This document shows, in pieces, positions 8,544 through 17,423 of a stretch of 64,000 nucleotides of DNA. The first letter of the stretch is position 1; each line of letters starts with the position of its first letter. This stretch comes from an uncultured Clostridia bacterium (GTDB taxonomy: Bacteria; Bacillota; Clostridia; TANB77; CAG-508): the NCBI GenBank assembly GCA_934149075.1, contig CAKPDR010000001.1, positions 62,001 to 126,000 of the forward strand. The letters run 5' to 3'. The translations under genes were made by a program, and so were the position numbers. The notes beneath the pieces are model-generated. The model was not told the DNA's origin. It made no database searches and saw only the letters and a list, made by a program, of their open reading frames with translations.

Positions 8544-8835
8544 TGTCATCACCATCTTTTTTGTAATTGTAAATGTCTAAGAAATCACTTTGCATTTTTG
8601 CTATTTTCTCTTTTATTTCTTCATTACTCATATAAGGAAATTCATTTTTTAGTTCAACAATTTTTGCAAAAATTTTACGAAGTTCTTCATCTGGTATTTC
8701 ATAAATTTCTTTTTGTAATCCTGATTTTCTCAAATAAGATGACAAATTTAAGTTGCACTTTTTAGCATTCCTTTGCAACTTTTTCTTCTCATTTTCACTC
8801 ACTCTAACATTAATTCCTATTGTTCTATTTCTCAT
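8515..8835 (-). CDS. mobC: MobC-like relaxosome accessory protein
   Basis: The 106-residue protein begins with a ribbon-helix-helix-like segment, 'GINVRVSENEKKKLQRNAKK' followed by 'CNLNLSSYLRKSGL', the pattern of MobC/NikA relaxosome proteins. These bind oriT, bend it and recruit the relaxase. A GGAAGTG ribosome binding site precedes the ATG. The 3' end overlaps the relaxase start, a typical mobCA arrangement. The non-coding DNA just upstream (8836-9055) holds inverted repeats suited to an origin of transfer. Confidence 0.78.
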   Translation of the reverse strand: MRNRTIGINVRVSENEKKKLQRNAKKCNLNLSSYLRKSGLQKEIYEIPDEELRKIFAKIVELKNEFPYMSNEEIKEKIAKMQSDFLDIYNYKKDGDDNGNNENMGN

Positions 8836-8928
8836 AATTTTTCACTTCCTTTTTGATAAATTTCTGTTCTGTTTTTTATAAAATCTTTCTTAAAAAACTT
8901 TAATTTTTAATTTTATAAGGTAGGGGTT

Positions 8929-9000
8929 AAAGGGGAAGATTTTCCCCTTTCAGCGTAAGCTGTCGGTTTTGTGGCAATACAAAACCTATGCTCGCTACAC
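8929..9000 (-). other. Candidate origin of transfer (oriT)
   Basis: Between mobC and tnpV lies a compact set of dyads: GGTTTTGT/ACAAAACC (8965-8972 and 8979-8986, 6-base loop) and a perfect-arm hairpin AAAGGGGAA...TTCCCCTTT (8929-8950). On the minus strand a GC-richer GTGTAGCGAGC tract (8990-9000) sits next to the first dyad. Position beside mobCA and the inverted repeat are typical of oriT. The nic site cannot be assigned by eye. Confidence 0.55.
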
Positions 9001-9055
9001 TTATAGACATTAAATTTGTATATACATTTAATTGCGTAGTCCTACTACTAATTTC

Positions 9056-9448
9056 TTATACATAAATTAGTTCATTAAATACAATTTCCTCTGCTTCATT
9101 TTTAAAATTTTTCATCATTCCTACCCAATATAATTGATTAGTATTTTTCATTTCTTCTGTTAAATTATTTTCCTTTTTTAATTGCTCAACTATAAGGTCA
9201 ACTCTTTCTTGTGCTGTTTCTTGTATTTCTTTTAAATGCTTATTGAGAGTTTTGTTCATACACATTATTATATATTCTGCTTTCTTATTTTCTTTCAAAA
9301 ATTTTAGTCTTAATCTTCCGTATTTATTTAAAGTAATTTTTTCTTCTTTTTCTAAAACTAAATTAGGAATATAGTAATCGCCAACCTTTGTATATTCAAT
9401 TCCATATTTATTGTCAATATTGTTTTCTTTTAATTCTTTACTTTCCAT
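9056..9448 (-). CDS. tnpV: TnpV-family transposon protein
   Basis: The 130-residue protein matches TnpV of Tn4451-type elements: 'IEYTKVGDYYIPNLVL', then 'NKYGRLRLKFLKENKKAEYI', and the conserved C-terminal 'NQLYWVGMMKNFKNEAEEIV' region. TnpV is a conserved accessory protein in these elements, and its role is not well defined. The ATG at 9448 is preferred because GGAGG precedes it by 8 bases; the in-frame ATG at 9463 overlaps that site. The gene lies 27 bases after the recombinase stop, in the same orientation. Confidence 0.8.
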   Translation of the reverse strand: MESKELKENNIDNKYGIEYTKVGDYYIPNLVLEKEEKITLNKYGRLRLKFLKENKKAEYIIMCMNKTLNKHLKEIQETAQERVDLIVEQLKKENNLTEEMKNTNQLYWVGMMKNFKNEAEEIVFNELIYV

Positions 9449-9475
9449 TTTCAATTCCTCCATTTACTAAATTTT

Positions 9476-11295
9476 TTAACTAACTTTTTCTCGTTCTTTG
9501 ACTCTAATTGCTCCAACAATTCTATTTACTTTTTTATGTGGGAACTTTTTATCATCTGTAACTAGTTCAACTAATTTAAAAAGCTTTTCTCCATTTTCAT
9601 TTATTTCATCTATCGTAAGATATTTTTTCTGATAACCTTTCTTTGGTTTATATAATCTTGCAATCTCGTAATAAGATACTTCATAATATTCATTTAATTT
9701 ATTGATATAGTCTTGTAATTCTTGCTTGTCCATCATAATTGTTGTTCTAACATCTTTACCTTTTTCATCTGCAATAGTCATATCAAACATTCCGTTTTGC
9801 ATTAATTTATATACTACTTCTATAAATGTTTTTCTTAATTTCATATTGACTAATTTGTAGTTTCCTTTTTTATCTTTTTCAATAGTAATACTTTCCAAAA
9901 ACTTTGATATAAATTCTTGCTTTTCTTCTTTGCTTTTATTGTTCCATTCTGCCATTAACATATCGTAAAATTTATTAGAACGAATTAACTTTTCTTTTTC
10001 TACATCTCTATCTGCCATTAAGTGTTGTGGAGAAAAAGCTTGCTTATTCAAATCAATGGCTTCAATTCGCTTTTGTTCAAGCAAATTCAGCTTTTCATCA
10101 ACTTCTTTATATTCTTTTGAAAATTCCTCTACATCAACAATTTCTTTTAAATATGCTTCTTTTATTCTGTTCTTTCTACTTTGTAATGATGATATTTCTT
10201 TATCTAGTTTGGCTGTATTTCGTTCTTTCTTATCAGCTAAAACAGGATAAAAGTATTTCTTTACTGTCATATCATATTCAATTAAGTCCATTATCATTGG
10301 CATTACCTCTTCTTCAATTAAATCTTCACGAAGATAAATTTTACAATCTGTACAATGGTAATACATATATTTCTTCTTTTTACCACCAGTTCCTTTACAT
10401 TGCATTATTTTGCCACATTTTGGACATATCATCTTCTGCATAAATATATAAACTCTATCTCTACAATATGCTCTTTGATTTTTCTCTTTTTGAATTTGAA
10501 CATCTTCAAACATTGCTCTTGTTATTATTGGTTCTACAACATTAGGATATATTACAGGCTCTTTTCCTTGTTCTTTTGCGACTCTTTTAAATCTTTCGTA
10601 ATCTCCTACATAAATTCTATTATTGATTATTTTTTCAATTTTAGAATCTTTCCATTTCTTTGGACTTAAAATCTTTTCTTCGTTTAGAATATTAGCTATT
10701 GTCTGATAACTTTTCCCCTCAAGATACAGATTAAATATTCTAACAATTATATCTTTTGTAGTTTCATCAATTCTCACTTTCTTTGTTTCATCTCTTTTGT
10801 AACCTAGTGGGCAAGTTCCGTGGAATATGTCCACATTTTATAGCACCTGTTAGACCGAATTTTGTTCTTTCGCTTACTATTTCAATTTCTAATTGTGATA
10901 AAACAGTTAGCATACGGACAAAAAATCTACCGATTAGCCGTGCTGGTGTTTACATCATCACGGTCGCAAACAAGATAACAATGATGTGTTTCTAAATCTG
11001 ATATTAAAACCTCTAAATCTCTTACAGACCTTGTAACTCTATCTAGTTTATATGCAATAATATAATTAATTTTACCTGCTCGCATATCTTCTAGCATTTG
11101 CTGAAAAGCTGGTCTGTGTTCCATATCTTTTGCGGATATTCCTGCGTCCTTATAAACTTTGTAAATTTTATAATCTTTATATTCACAAAGTTGTTTTAGC
11201 TTTTCCTCCTGTTCTCCTAAACTAAATCCTTCCCTTGCCTGATCTTCTGTACTTACACGAATATAAATTCCTGCGACTTTTCTTTCTTCATTCAT
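9476..11295 (-). CDS. tnpX: Large serine recombinase (TnpX-like) interrupted by two +1 shifts
   Basis: The reassembled protein is about 600 residues. The resolvase domain starts 'VAGIYIRVSTEDQAREGFSL' (catalytic Ser in RVST). A recombinase domain follows, then a zinc ribbon 'CPKCGKIMQCKG...CTDC' and a coiled-coil C-terminal half. It would excise and integrate the mobilizable element. The frame is broken twice. At 10931-10933 the sequence reads AAT-CGG-TAG, where skipping C restores NGRFFVRMLTVLSQLEIE. At 10818-10820 it reads CCA-CGG, where skipping C restores HIPGTCPLGYKRDE. In each case a C precedes a conserved glycine codon. The start at ATG 11295 follows GGAGG. Without recoding only a catalytic-domain fragment of about 122 residues would be made. 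Confidence 0.85.
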
Positions 11296-11491
11296 TACAA
11301 CATTACCTCCTTCTTTTAATGAATATAGAAAGACACTAAAAAAAGTGCCACATAGCATATCGGCTTAGCTATTGACACTTTAAAGTTTTTATTTATTGTT
11401 TTAACTATCTCTATTTTTTCTTTTAAATATAATTAATAAATCAATATAGTACAATTTTTTAAGAACTCTAAAATATCAACATTTTGACTTG
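11296..11491. other. Upstream region of the serine recombinase; possible element end
   Basis: An imperfect palindrome AGTGCCACATAGC...GCTATTGACACT (about 11344-11379) lies before the recombinase gene. In Tn4451-like elements the recombinase is next to one end of the element, so this dyad may be the end or attachment site or a regulatory operator. The precise boundary cannot be called without an empty-site comparison. Confidence 0.35.
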
Positions 11492-11758
11492 CTATGTTAT
11501 GTATTCATTAAATTTTGATAGTGGATATTTATTTTCCAAACTATCTATGTAAAAGTAATCTTGCTCATTAAAGAATAAGTACAGCTTATCTTTAATAATT
11601 ACTCTGTGTGGCTCTACATACGCTAAATTGGTATGTTCCACAATTCTTAAGGTACCATTGATAATTTCTGGTTTAACCTTTTTCATTTTGCAAGTCCATT
11701 CAATTTTAGAGAGTAATTCCTTACTCATATTGATTTCTTTTTTAATTATATGTAACAT
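11492..11758 (-). CDS. Small uncharacterised protein
   Basis: No family is recognised. The likely product is 88 residues from ATG 11758, which follows AGGAGG by 13 bases; an alternative start is 30 bases further in. It is basic at the N-terminus and includes a beta-rich segment 'IINGTLRIVEHTNLAYVEPH' followed by 'VIIKDKLYLFFNEQDYFYID'. No signal peptide or membrane helix is visible. It lies between the mobile element and tRNA-Arg, so it may be element cargo or a chromosomal flank. Confidence 0.5.
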   Translation of the reverse strand: MLHIIKKEINMSKELLSKIEWTCKMKKVKPEIINGTLRIVEHTNLAYVEPHRVIIKDKLYLFFNEQDYFYIDSLENKYPLSKFNEYIT

Positions 11759-11796
11759 AATACCACAAAAACCTCCTTCTTTCAATACTTTTGGTC

Positions 11797-11826
11797 AAAA
11801 AAAGACCGTTTCTTTTGAAACGGTTT
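11797..11826 (-). terminator. Intrinsic terminator downstream of tRNA-Arg
   Basis: The stem ACCGTTTC/GAAACGGT with a TTTT loop is followed on the minus strand by seven T residues. It lies about 85 bases after the tRNA-Arg 3' end and just before the small protein gene. Confidence 0.8.
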
Positions 11827-11910
11827 AAGATTTTTGTGTTCATCAAAATTTTTGTTGTCTTGAAATCAAGTTGTATCAAGACTTTCAAAAAGTTCGGCGA
11901 AAACTTGTCT

Positions 11911-11987
<77 letters not shown>

Positions 11988-12106
11988 ATCTACACAATAA
12001 TTATTATACTGTTATTTTAGCAAATTTTCAAGTTTTTTTTGAAATTTTTTTTATTTTATGATATAACTTATATACACTAAAAAAAATAAAAGGAGTGAAA
12101 TAAGAC

Positions 12107-13174
12107 GTGAACAAATACTTAGAAAATTTAAATAAAGAAATACAAGGTTATTTAAAAATACTATCACCTCAATTTCCAGAATGGCTATTAGACTACATAT
12201 ATACGCCAGAAATGTTAAGACTAGATAAAATAAGCATGTCTTGTGGTACATTATATACCAAAGTCTATAATGACAAATATTTTTATTCAACATTAACCCA
12301 TAGTGTAGCAGTTGCGCTTATAATCTGGCACTTTACACATGATAAAAAGCAAACGCTTTCTGGATTATTTCATGATATTGCAACACCAACATTTAAGCAT
12401 TGTATAGACTTTATGAATGGAGATTCTGAACATCAAGAATCTACTGAAGAAAGAACTGAACAAATAATTAGAAATTCAAAAGAAATAATGAATTTACTAA
12501 ATAAAGATAATATCAAAATTGAAGAAGTTTCTGATTATCATATTTATCCAATTGCTGATAATGATACACCAATGCTAAGTGCTGACCGTTTCGAATATAC
12601 TTTATCTGGCGGACTTTATCAAATCAGAATCTTTGACCTTGATTCTATCGAAAAATATTATAATAATGTAATCATATCTAAAAATGAAAATAATATTGAT
12701 GAGCTTACTTTTAAAGATGTTAAAATATGTGAAAGTTTCATCCATGATATTTCAAAACTATGGCCTCGTTGGATTGAAGACGAAGATAGACTATGTATGC
12801 AATTCATTGCAGATATTATAAAATCAATGAATAAAAAAGGATATATTACTGTTGAAGATTTATACACTCTTTCCGAAGCAGAAGTATTACAGTTGATAAA
12901 AACTTGTGATGATCCTTATATAAGAAATTCATTTAATCTTTTTGAAAATGCTACTAGAGATTCTGTATATAAAAGTGATTTTCCTAATGTTAAAATTTAT
13001 TGTACAACTGTAAAAGGTAAAAAAAGATATATTAATCCTTTGGTAATTTATAATGATAAAGCTTGTAGAATTTCTGATGTTTCTTCTCAAGCTAATAATG
13101 ATATAAATAATTTTTTAAATATGAAATTACATACTTATATAGGATTTGACTTTGATTTCAAACCATATAACTAA
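12107..13174 (+). CDS. HD-domain phosphohydrolase
   Basis: The 355-residue cytoplasmic protein contains an HD metal-dependent phosphohydrolase core: 'FYSTLTHSVAVALIIWHFTH' (first His), 'TLSGLFHDIATPTFKH' (HD pair) and a later Asp in 'MLSADRFEYTLSGG'. HD proteins hydrolyse phosphate esters such as nucleotides or cyclic nucleotides. The C-terminal 100 residues are family-specific, and the substrate is unknown. GTG at 12107 is the start because AGGAG lies 11 bases upstream and no ATG is near. A shared bidirectional terminator separates it from groEL. Confidence 0.8.
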   Translation: MNKYLENLNKEIQGYLKILSPQFPEWLLDYIYTPEMLRLDKISMSCGTLYTKVYNDKYFYSTLTHSVAVALIIWHFTHDKKQTLSGLFHDIATPTFKHCIDFMNGDSEHQESTEERTEQIIRNSKEIMNLLNKDNIKIEEVSDYHIYPIADNDTPMLSADRFEYTLSGGLYQIRIFDLDSIEKYYNNVIISKNENNIDELTFKDVKICESFIHDISKLWPRWIEDEDRLCMQFIADIIKSMNKKGYITVEDLYTLSEAEVLQLIKTCDDPYIRNSFNLFENATRDSVYKSDFPNVKIYCTTVKGKKRYINPLVIYNDKACRISDVSSQANNDINNFLNMKLHTYIGFDFDFKPYN

Positions 13175-13198
13175 AAAAGTGGCTTTCGCCACTTTTTT
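13173..13198. terminator. Bidirectional terminator between the HD gene and groEL
   Basis: The stem AAAAAAGTGGC/GCCACTTTTTT has a TTTC loop, giving T-runs on both strands. It serves the convergent HD-domain gene and groEL. Confidence 0.9.
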
Positions 13199-14834
13199 AA
13201 TACATTCCACCCATTCCATTATCCGTTTCATGGTTATTTCCACATCCACATCCTTTAGGTTCTGGTGCATCTGTTACTAAGCTTTCAGTTGTTAATACCA
13301 TAGCTGCAATTGATGCTGCATTTTGTAATGCACTTCTTGTAACTTTAGTTGGGTCAACAATTCCAGCTTTTTTCATATCAACATATTGTTCTTTATCAGC
13401 ATCAAATCCGAATCCAACTGCTGATTTTTTTACATTTTCCAAAATAACTGCTGGTTCTAATCCTGCATTTCTTGCAATTTGTTTAACTGGTTCTTCTAAT
13501 GCTTTTAATACTATTTCAGCACCTAATTTTTCTCCACCATTTAAAGATTTAGCAATTTTTTCAACTGCTGGAATAATATTTACATATGCTGTTCCACCAC
13601 CAGCAACAATACCTTCTTCAACTGCTGCTTTTGTTGCAGAAAGAGCATCTTCAATTCTTAGTTTTTTATCTTTCATTTCAACCTCTGTTGCTGCACCAAC
13701 ACCAATTACTGCAACTCCTCCAGCAATTTTAGCTAATCTTTCTTGTAAATTTTCTTTATCAAATTCGCTCTTTGTTTCTTCAATTTGAGCTTTTATTTGT
13801 TTAACTCTTGTTGAAATAGCTTCTTTATCTCCTGAGCCATCAACAATTATCGTATTTTCTTTTTGAACTTTTATTTGTTTTGCTCTACCTAATTGTTCTA
13901 TTTGTGTATCTTTTAATTCCATTCCTAAATCTTGTGAAATTACTTCACCACCTGTCAAAATTGCAATATCTTCTAGCATTGCTTTTCTCTTATCTCCAAA
14001 TCCAGGTGCTTTAACAGCTACAACATTTAATACTCCTCTTAATTTATTTAATATTAATGTTGATAATGCTTCACTTTCAATATCATCACAGATTATTACT
14101 AATTTTCCAGATGATTGCATTAAGTTTTCTAGTAATGGTAATATTTCTTGAATATTGCTTATTTTTCTATCTGTTATTAATATATATGGATTGTCAACTA
14201 TTGCTTCCATTTTTTCTGTATCTGTTACCATATAAGGTGATACATATCCTTTGTCAAATTGCATTCCTTCTACTACATTTAATTCTGTATTTGATGTTTT
14301 TGATTCCTCAATTGTTATTACTCCATCTTTTGATACTTTTTCCATAGCATCTGCAATCAAACTTCCTACTTCTGAATTATTTGCAGAAATACTTGCAACT
14401 CTTGCAATATCTTCTTTTCCATTAACAGATGATGTAATTTCTTTTAATTCTTTAACTGCTCCATCAACAGCTTTTTCAATACCTCTTTTAATTGCCATTG
14501 GATCTGCACCTGCAGCTACATTTTTAACTCCTTCTTTTATCATTGCTTGAGCTAATACTGTTGCTGTTGTAGTTCCATCTCCAGCTACATCATTTGTCTT
14601 TGTTGAAACTTCTTTTACTAAACGAGCTCCCATGTTTTCAAATTTGTCTTCTAACTCGATTTCTTTTGCTATTGTTACACCATCATTTGTAATAAGTGGT
14701 GCTCCATAGCTTTTATCTAATACTACATTTCTTCCTTTTGGTCCTAATGTAACCTTTACTGTGTCAGCTAATTTATTGACACCTTCTAATAATGATTTTC
14801 TTGCATCTTCTCCAAATTTAATTTGTTTAGCCAT
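13197..14834 (-). CDS. groL: Chaperonin GroEL (60 kDa)
   Basis: The 545-residue protein is full length, with family hallmarks 'VTLGPKGRNVVLDKSYGAPL', 'AGDGTTTATVLAQAM' (ATP-binding GDGTT), and the C-terminal flexible tail ending GMGGMY. It forms the double-ring folding chamber in the cytoplasm, capped by GroES. The last codons include 'GCGCGNNHE', a short Cys-Gly run before the tail. The gene follows groES by 42 bases in one operon controlled by the CIRCE element at 15222-15248. Confidence 0.99.
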   Translation of the reverse strand: MAKQIKFGEDARKSLLEGVNKLADTVKVTLGPKGRNVVLDKSYGAPLITNDGVTIAKEIELEDKFENMGARLVKEVSTKTNDVAGDGTTTATVLAQAMIKEGVKNVAAGADPMAIKRGIEKAVDGAVKELKEITSSVNGKEDIARVASISANNSEVGSLIADAMEKVSKDGVITIEESKTSNTELNVVEGMQFDKGYVSPYMVTDTEKMEAIVDNPYILITDRKISNIQEILPLLENLMQSSGKLVIICDDIESEALSTLILNKLRGVLNVVAVKAPGFGDKRKAMLEDIAILTGGEVISQDLGMELKDTQIEQLGRAKQIKVQKENTIIVDGSGDKEAISTRVKQIKAQIEETKSEFDKENLQERLAKIAGGVAVIGVGAATEVEMKDKKLRIEDALSATKAAVEEGIVAGGGTAYVNIIPAVEKIAKSLNGGEKLGAEIVLKALEEPVKQIARNAGLEPAVILENVKKSAVGFGFDADKEQYVDMKKAGIVDPTKVTRSALQNAASIAAMVLTTESLVTDAPEPKGCGCGNNHETDNGMGGMY

Positions 14835-14876
14835 TTTTTATTTCTCCTCTCTTTTAATTTTCACAATTTTTCTTTT

Positions 14877-15158
14877 TTAAAGAACTATTGCTAATATATC
14901 TTCTTCTCTAATAATAATGTATTCTTCACCTTCATATTTTACTTTTGTTCCACCATATTGGCTTACAACTACATTATCACCTTTTTTTACTTCCATCTCT
15001 TCTCTTTTTCCGTCCACAATTCTTCCTGGTCCAACTTCAATTACTTCTGCAATTTGTGGTTTTTCTTGTGCTGAACTTGCTAAAATTATTCCACTTTTTG
15101 TAGTTTCTTCCTTTTCTTTCATTTTTATTAATACTCTATCTGATAATGGTTTTATCAT
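14877..15158 (-). CDS. groS: Co-chaperonin GroES
   Basis: The 93-residue protein is the standard GroES length: 'IKPLSDRVLIKMKEKEETTK', the mobile loop 'SGIILASSAQEKPQ', and 'GDNVVVSQYGGTKVKYEGEE' in the C-terminal half. Seven copies form the lid of the GroEL chamber. A GGAGAC-type ribosome binding site precedes the ATG. It is the first gene of the operon, with its promoter and CIRCE operator about 65-120 bases upstream. Confidence 0.98.
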   Translation of the reverse strand: MIKPLSDRVLIKMKEKEETTKSGIILASSAQEKPQIAEVIEVGPGRIVDGKREEMEVKKGDNVVVSQYGGTKVKYEGEEYIIIREEDILAIVL

Positions 15159-15221
15159 GTCTCCTCACATTCCTTTCTTAAAAAATTTCTAAAAGAATAA
15201 TTGTATTGCTAATATTTTATG

Positions 15222-15248
15222 TTAGCACTCTTTTTGTTTGACTGCTAA
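15222..15248 (-). promoter_or_regulatory. CIRCE operator (HrcA binding site)
   Basis: TTAGCACTC-N9-GACTGCTAA matches the CIRCE consensus TTAGCACTC-N9-GAGTGCTAA with one mismatch. It overlaps the transcription start region of groES-groEL and indicates heat-shock control by an HrcA repressor encoded elsewhere. Confidence 0.93.
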
Positions 15249-15249
15249 T

Positions 15250-15278
15250 AATATATACCCATTTTTATCCTTTGTCAA
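15250..15278 (-). promoter_or_regulatory. Sigma-A promoter of groES-groEL
   Basis: On the minus strand TTGACA (15278-15273) and TATATT (15255-15250) are separated by exactly 17 bases, immediately upstream of the CIRCE operator. Confidence 0.85.
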
Positions 15279-15322
15279 TACATTTATTCAAATTTCACAT
15301 AATATTCACAATTGCATTCAAA

Positions 15323-15480
15323 TTATTTTATGCAAGTCATTTCAATTTTAGAACAAGCAAAAATAATTTCCAACATTTCTTTAGCCTTTTCATCATATTT
15401 GAGTTTCTGAACAAAACACTGAAATTTCAAATAATTCTAGATTGTAGTTTTTTATATCCAAAAAAGAAATATAAAATTTT
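15323..15480 (-). pseudogene. Possible decayed gene fragment
   Basis: On the minus strand two frames join across a shift near 15410. The upstream part reads DIKNYNLELFEISVF and the downstream part reads VQKLKYDEKAKEMLEIIF, then ends CSKIEMTCIK at a stop at 15323. The composition is protein-like, but no start or ribosome binding site is visible and I recognise no family. The remaining non-coding DNA to pyrG holds one long AT-rich hairpin (about 15495-15525). Confidence 0.3.
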
Positions 15481-15578
15481 AAAGTTTAACAAGGTGTTTT
15501 AAATTTGTTAAAAACAAATTTAAAATAGCAAAGCGTCCGCAGTTAAACGATAAAATTATATATCTCTTTTTCCAGTAT

Positions 15579-17180
15579 CTAAACTATACTTTTAGCAGCC
15601 CTAACTAAACCAACAAATAATGGAGCTGGTCTATTAGGTCTAGACTTTAATTCTGGATGAAATTGCCCAGCAATAAAATATGGATGTTTTTTATATTCTA
15701 CAATCTCAACTAATTTACCATCAGGAGATGTACCTGAACAAATCAAACCAGCATCTTCTAATTTTGCTTTATATTCATTATTATATTCATATCTATGTCT
15801 ATGTCTTTCAGAAATCTTTTCAGTTCCATATAGCTCTTTAGCAAGAGTTCCATCTTTTATTATACATGGATAAGCTCCAAGTCTCATTGTTCCGCCTTTT
15901 TTATCTACTCCTATTTGGTCATCCATAATATGTATAACAGGATTTGTTGTTTTCTCATCAAATTCAGCTGAATTTGCATCCTTTAATCCTAATACATTTC
16001 TTGCAAATTCAACAACTGCCATTTGCATTCCTAAACAAATTCCTAAAAATGGAATATTATTTTCTCTTGCATATTTAATTGTCTCAATTTTTCCTTCTAC
16101 CCCTCTATTTCCAAAACCTCCAGGAACTATAATTCCTTGTAATCCTGACAATTTTTCTTTTGCTGTTTCTGGATTTATTGATTCACAATCTATTAATTTT
16201 ATATTTACCTTAACTTTATTTGCAAAGCCTGCATGATGCAAACTTTCAATTACTGATAAATACGAATCATCTAATTTGATATATTTTCCAACAATTGCAA
16301 TATTTACAGATTCATCACCAATACTTCTTACATTATCAATCATTTCTTGCCATTCTCTATTGTCTGGCACATATTTATCAAGCCTTAAGTGATTACATAC
16401 CTCTCTACCTAATCCTTCTTCTTCAAGCATTAATGGTACCGCATATAAATTATCTGCTGTTTTATTTTGAATTACACTACTTTTTCTAACATTACAGAAT
16501 AATGCTAATTTATCTTTTATAGTTTCTGGAATTTCTTGTTCTGTTCTACAAACAAGTATATTAGGTTGTATTCCTAAACTTTGTAATTCCTTTACTGAGT
16601 GTTGTGTTGGTTTTGATTTTATTTCATTTGAACCAAATATGTATGGTAATAATGTTACATGTATGTATACAACATCTTCCGGATTTTTTTCTAACCCAAC
16701 TTGACGAATTGCTTCTATTATAGATAATCCTTCTATATCTCCCACAGTTCCACCAACTTCTGTTATTACTATATCTGTGTCAGTATTTTCAAAACTATAA
16801 ATCTTTTCTTTTATTTCATTTGTTATATGTGGTATTACTTGAACCGTTTTTCCTAAGTAATCCCCTCTTCTTTCTTTTTCTATAACACTTGAGTATACTT
16901 TTCCCATTGTTACACTTGAATTTTTTGTTAAGTTTTCATCTATAAATCTTTCATAATGTCCTAAATCTAAGTCTGTTTCTGCTCCATCATCTGTTACAAA
17001 TACTTCTCCATGTTCATACGGACTCATTGTTCCTGGATCTACATTTATATATGGATCAAATTTTTGAATCGTTACTTTATATCCTCTATTTTTTAATAAT
17101 CTTCCTAATGATGCTGCTGTTATTCCTTTTCCAAGTCCTGATACTACTCCACCTGTTACAAATACATATTTTGTGTTCAT
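15579..17180 (-). CDS. pyrG: CTP synthase
   Basis: The 533-residue enzyme converts UTP to CTP using glutamine and ATP. The N-terminal synthetase domain starts 'TKYVFVTGGVVSGLGKGITA' (P-loop) and includes 'GTVGDIEGLSIIEAIRQ'. The C-terminal class I glutamine amidotransferase domain has 'IVPGGFGNRGVEGKI' and the nucleophile Cys in 'PFLGICLGMQMAVVEFARN'. The His-Glu pair sits in 'FHPELKSRP'. Length is normal. The gene appears to be a single transcription unit with no close operon partner. Confidence 0.99.
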   Translation of the reverse strand: MNTKYVFVTGGVVSGLGKGITAASLGRLLKNRGYKVTIQKFDPYINVDPGTMSPYEHGEVFVTDDGAETDLDLGHYERFIDENLTKNSSVTMGKVYSSVIEKERRGDYLGKTVQVIPHITNEIKEKIYSFENTDTDIVITEVGGTVGDIEGLSIIEAIRQVGLEKNPEDVVYIHVTLLPYIFGSNEIKSKPTQHSVKELQSLGIQPNILVCRTEQEIPETIKDKLALFCNVRKSSVIQNKTADNLYAVPLMLEEEGLGREVCNHLRLDKYVPDNREWQEMIDNVRSIGDESVNIAIVGKYIKLDDSYLSVIESLHHAGFANKVKVNIKLIDCESINPETAKEKLSGLQGIIVPGGFGNRGVEGKIETIKYARENNIPFLGICLGMQMAVVEFARNVLGLKDANSAEFDEKTTNPVIHIMDDQIGVDKKGGTMRLGAYPCIIKDGTLAKELYGTEKISERHRHRYEYNNEYKAKLEDAGLICSGTSPDGKLVEIVEYKKHPYFIAGQFHPELKSRPNRPAPLFVGLVRAAKSIV

Positions 17181-17351
17181 TTTTTCCTCCTATTTAACCG
17201 TTTTGTTATAAAAAAACAAATAAGAAAAATTGGAAATTTTTCTTTGATTTGTTCTCGCCCGATTTGAGTTTTCGACTAAAAGGAGAAAATCTCAACGGGC
17301 TAGCGATTGTAGCTTTTTATATAATAGGAAAGTATCACTTTCCTATTATAT
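17181..17351. other. Non-coding region with two strong hairpins
   Basis: A 17-bp perfect stem around TATCA (17316-17354) lacks a T-run on either strand, so it is not a standard terminator. Left of it a GC-richer imperfect stem joins CGCCCG...TTTGAG (about 17257-17271) with CTCAA-CGGGC (about 17291-17300). No open reading frame is credible here. Confidence 0.5.
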
Positions 17352-17405
17352 AAAAAAAGATAGATTAAATTAAAAACTGCAAAATCGGTTTTTTTTTAAT
17401 CTATC
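17352..17405 (-). terminator. Terminator of the von Willebrand protein gene
   Basis: The stem GATAGATTAAA/TTTAATCTATC (17359-17369 with 17395-17405) is followed on the minus strand by seven T residues, about 20 bases after the stop codon. Confidence 0.75.
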
Positions 17406-17423
17406 AAAACTTAATATATAATA

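Noticed and set aside
15323..15480. Functional small gene downstream of the groES promoter
   Set aside because: Needs a frameshift, and has no start codon or ribosome binding site; listed only as a possible relic.
17316..17354. 17-bp palindrome as a transcription terminator
   Set aside because: No T-run follows on either strand; only the neighbouring hairpin at 17359-17405 has one.
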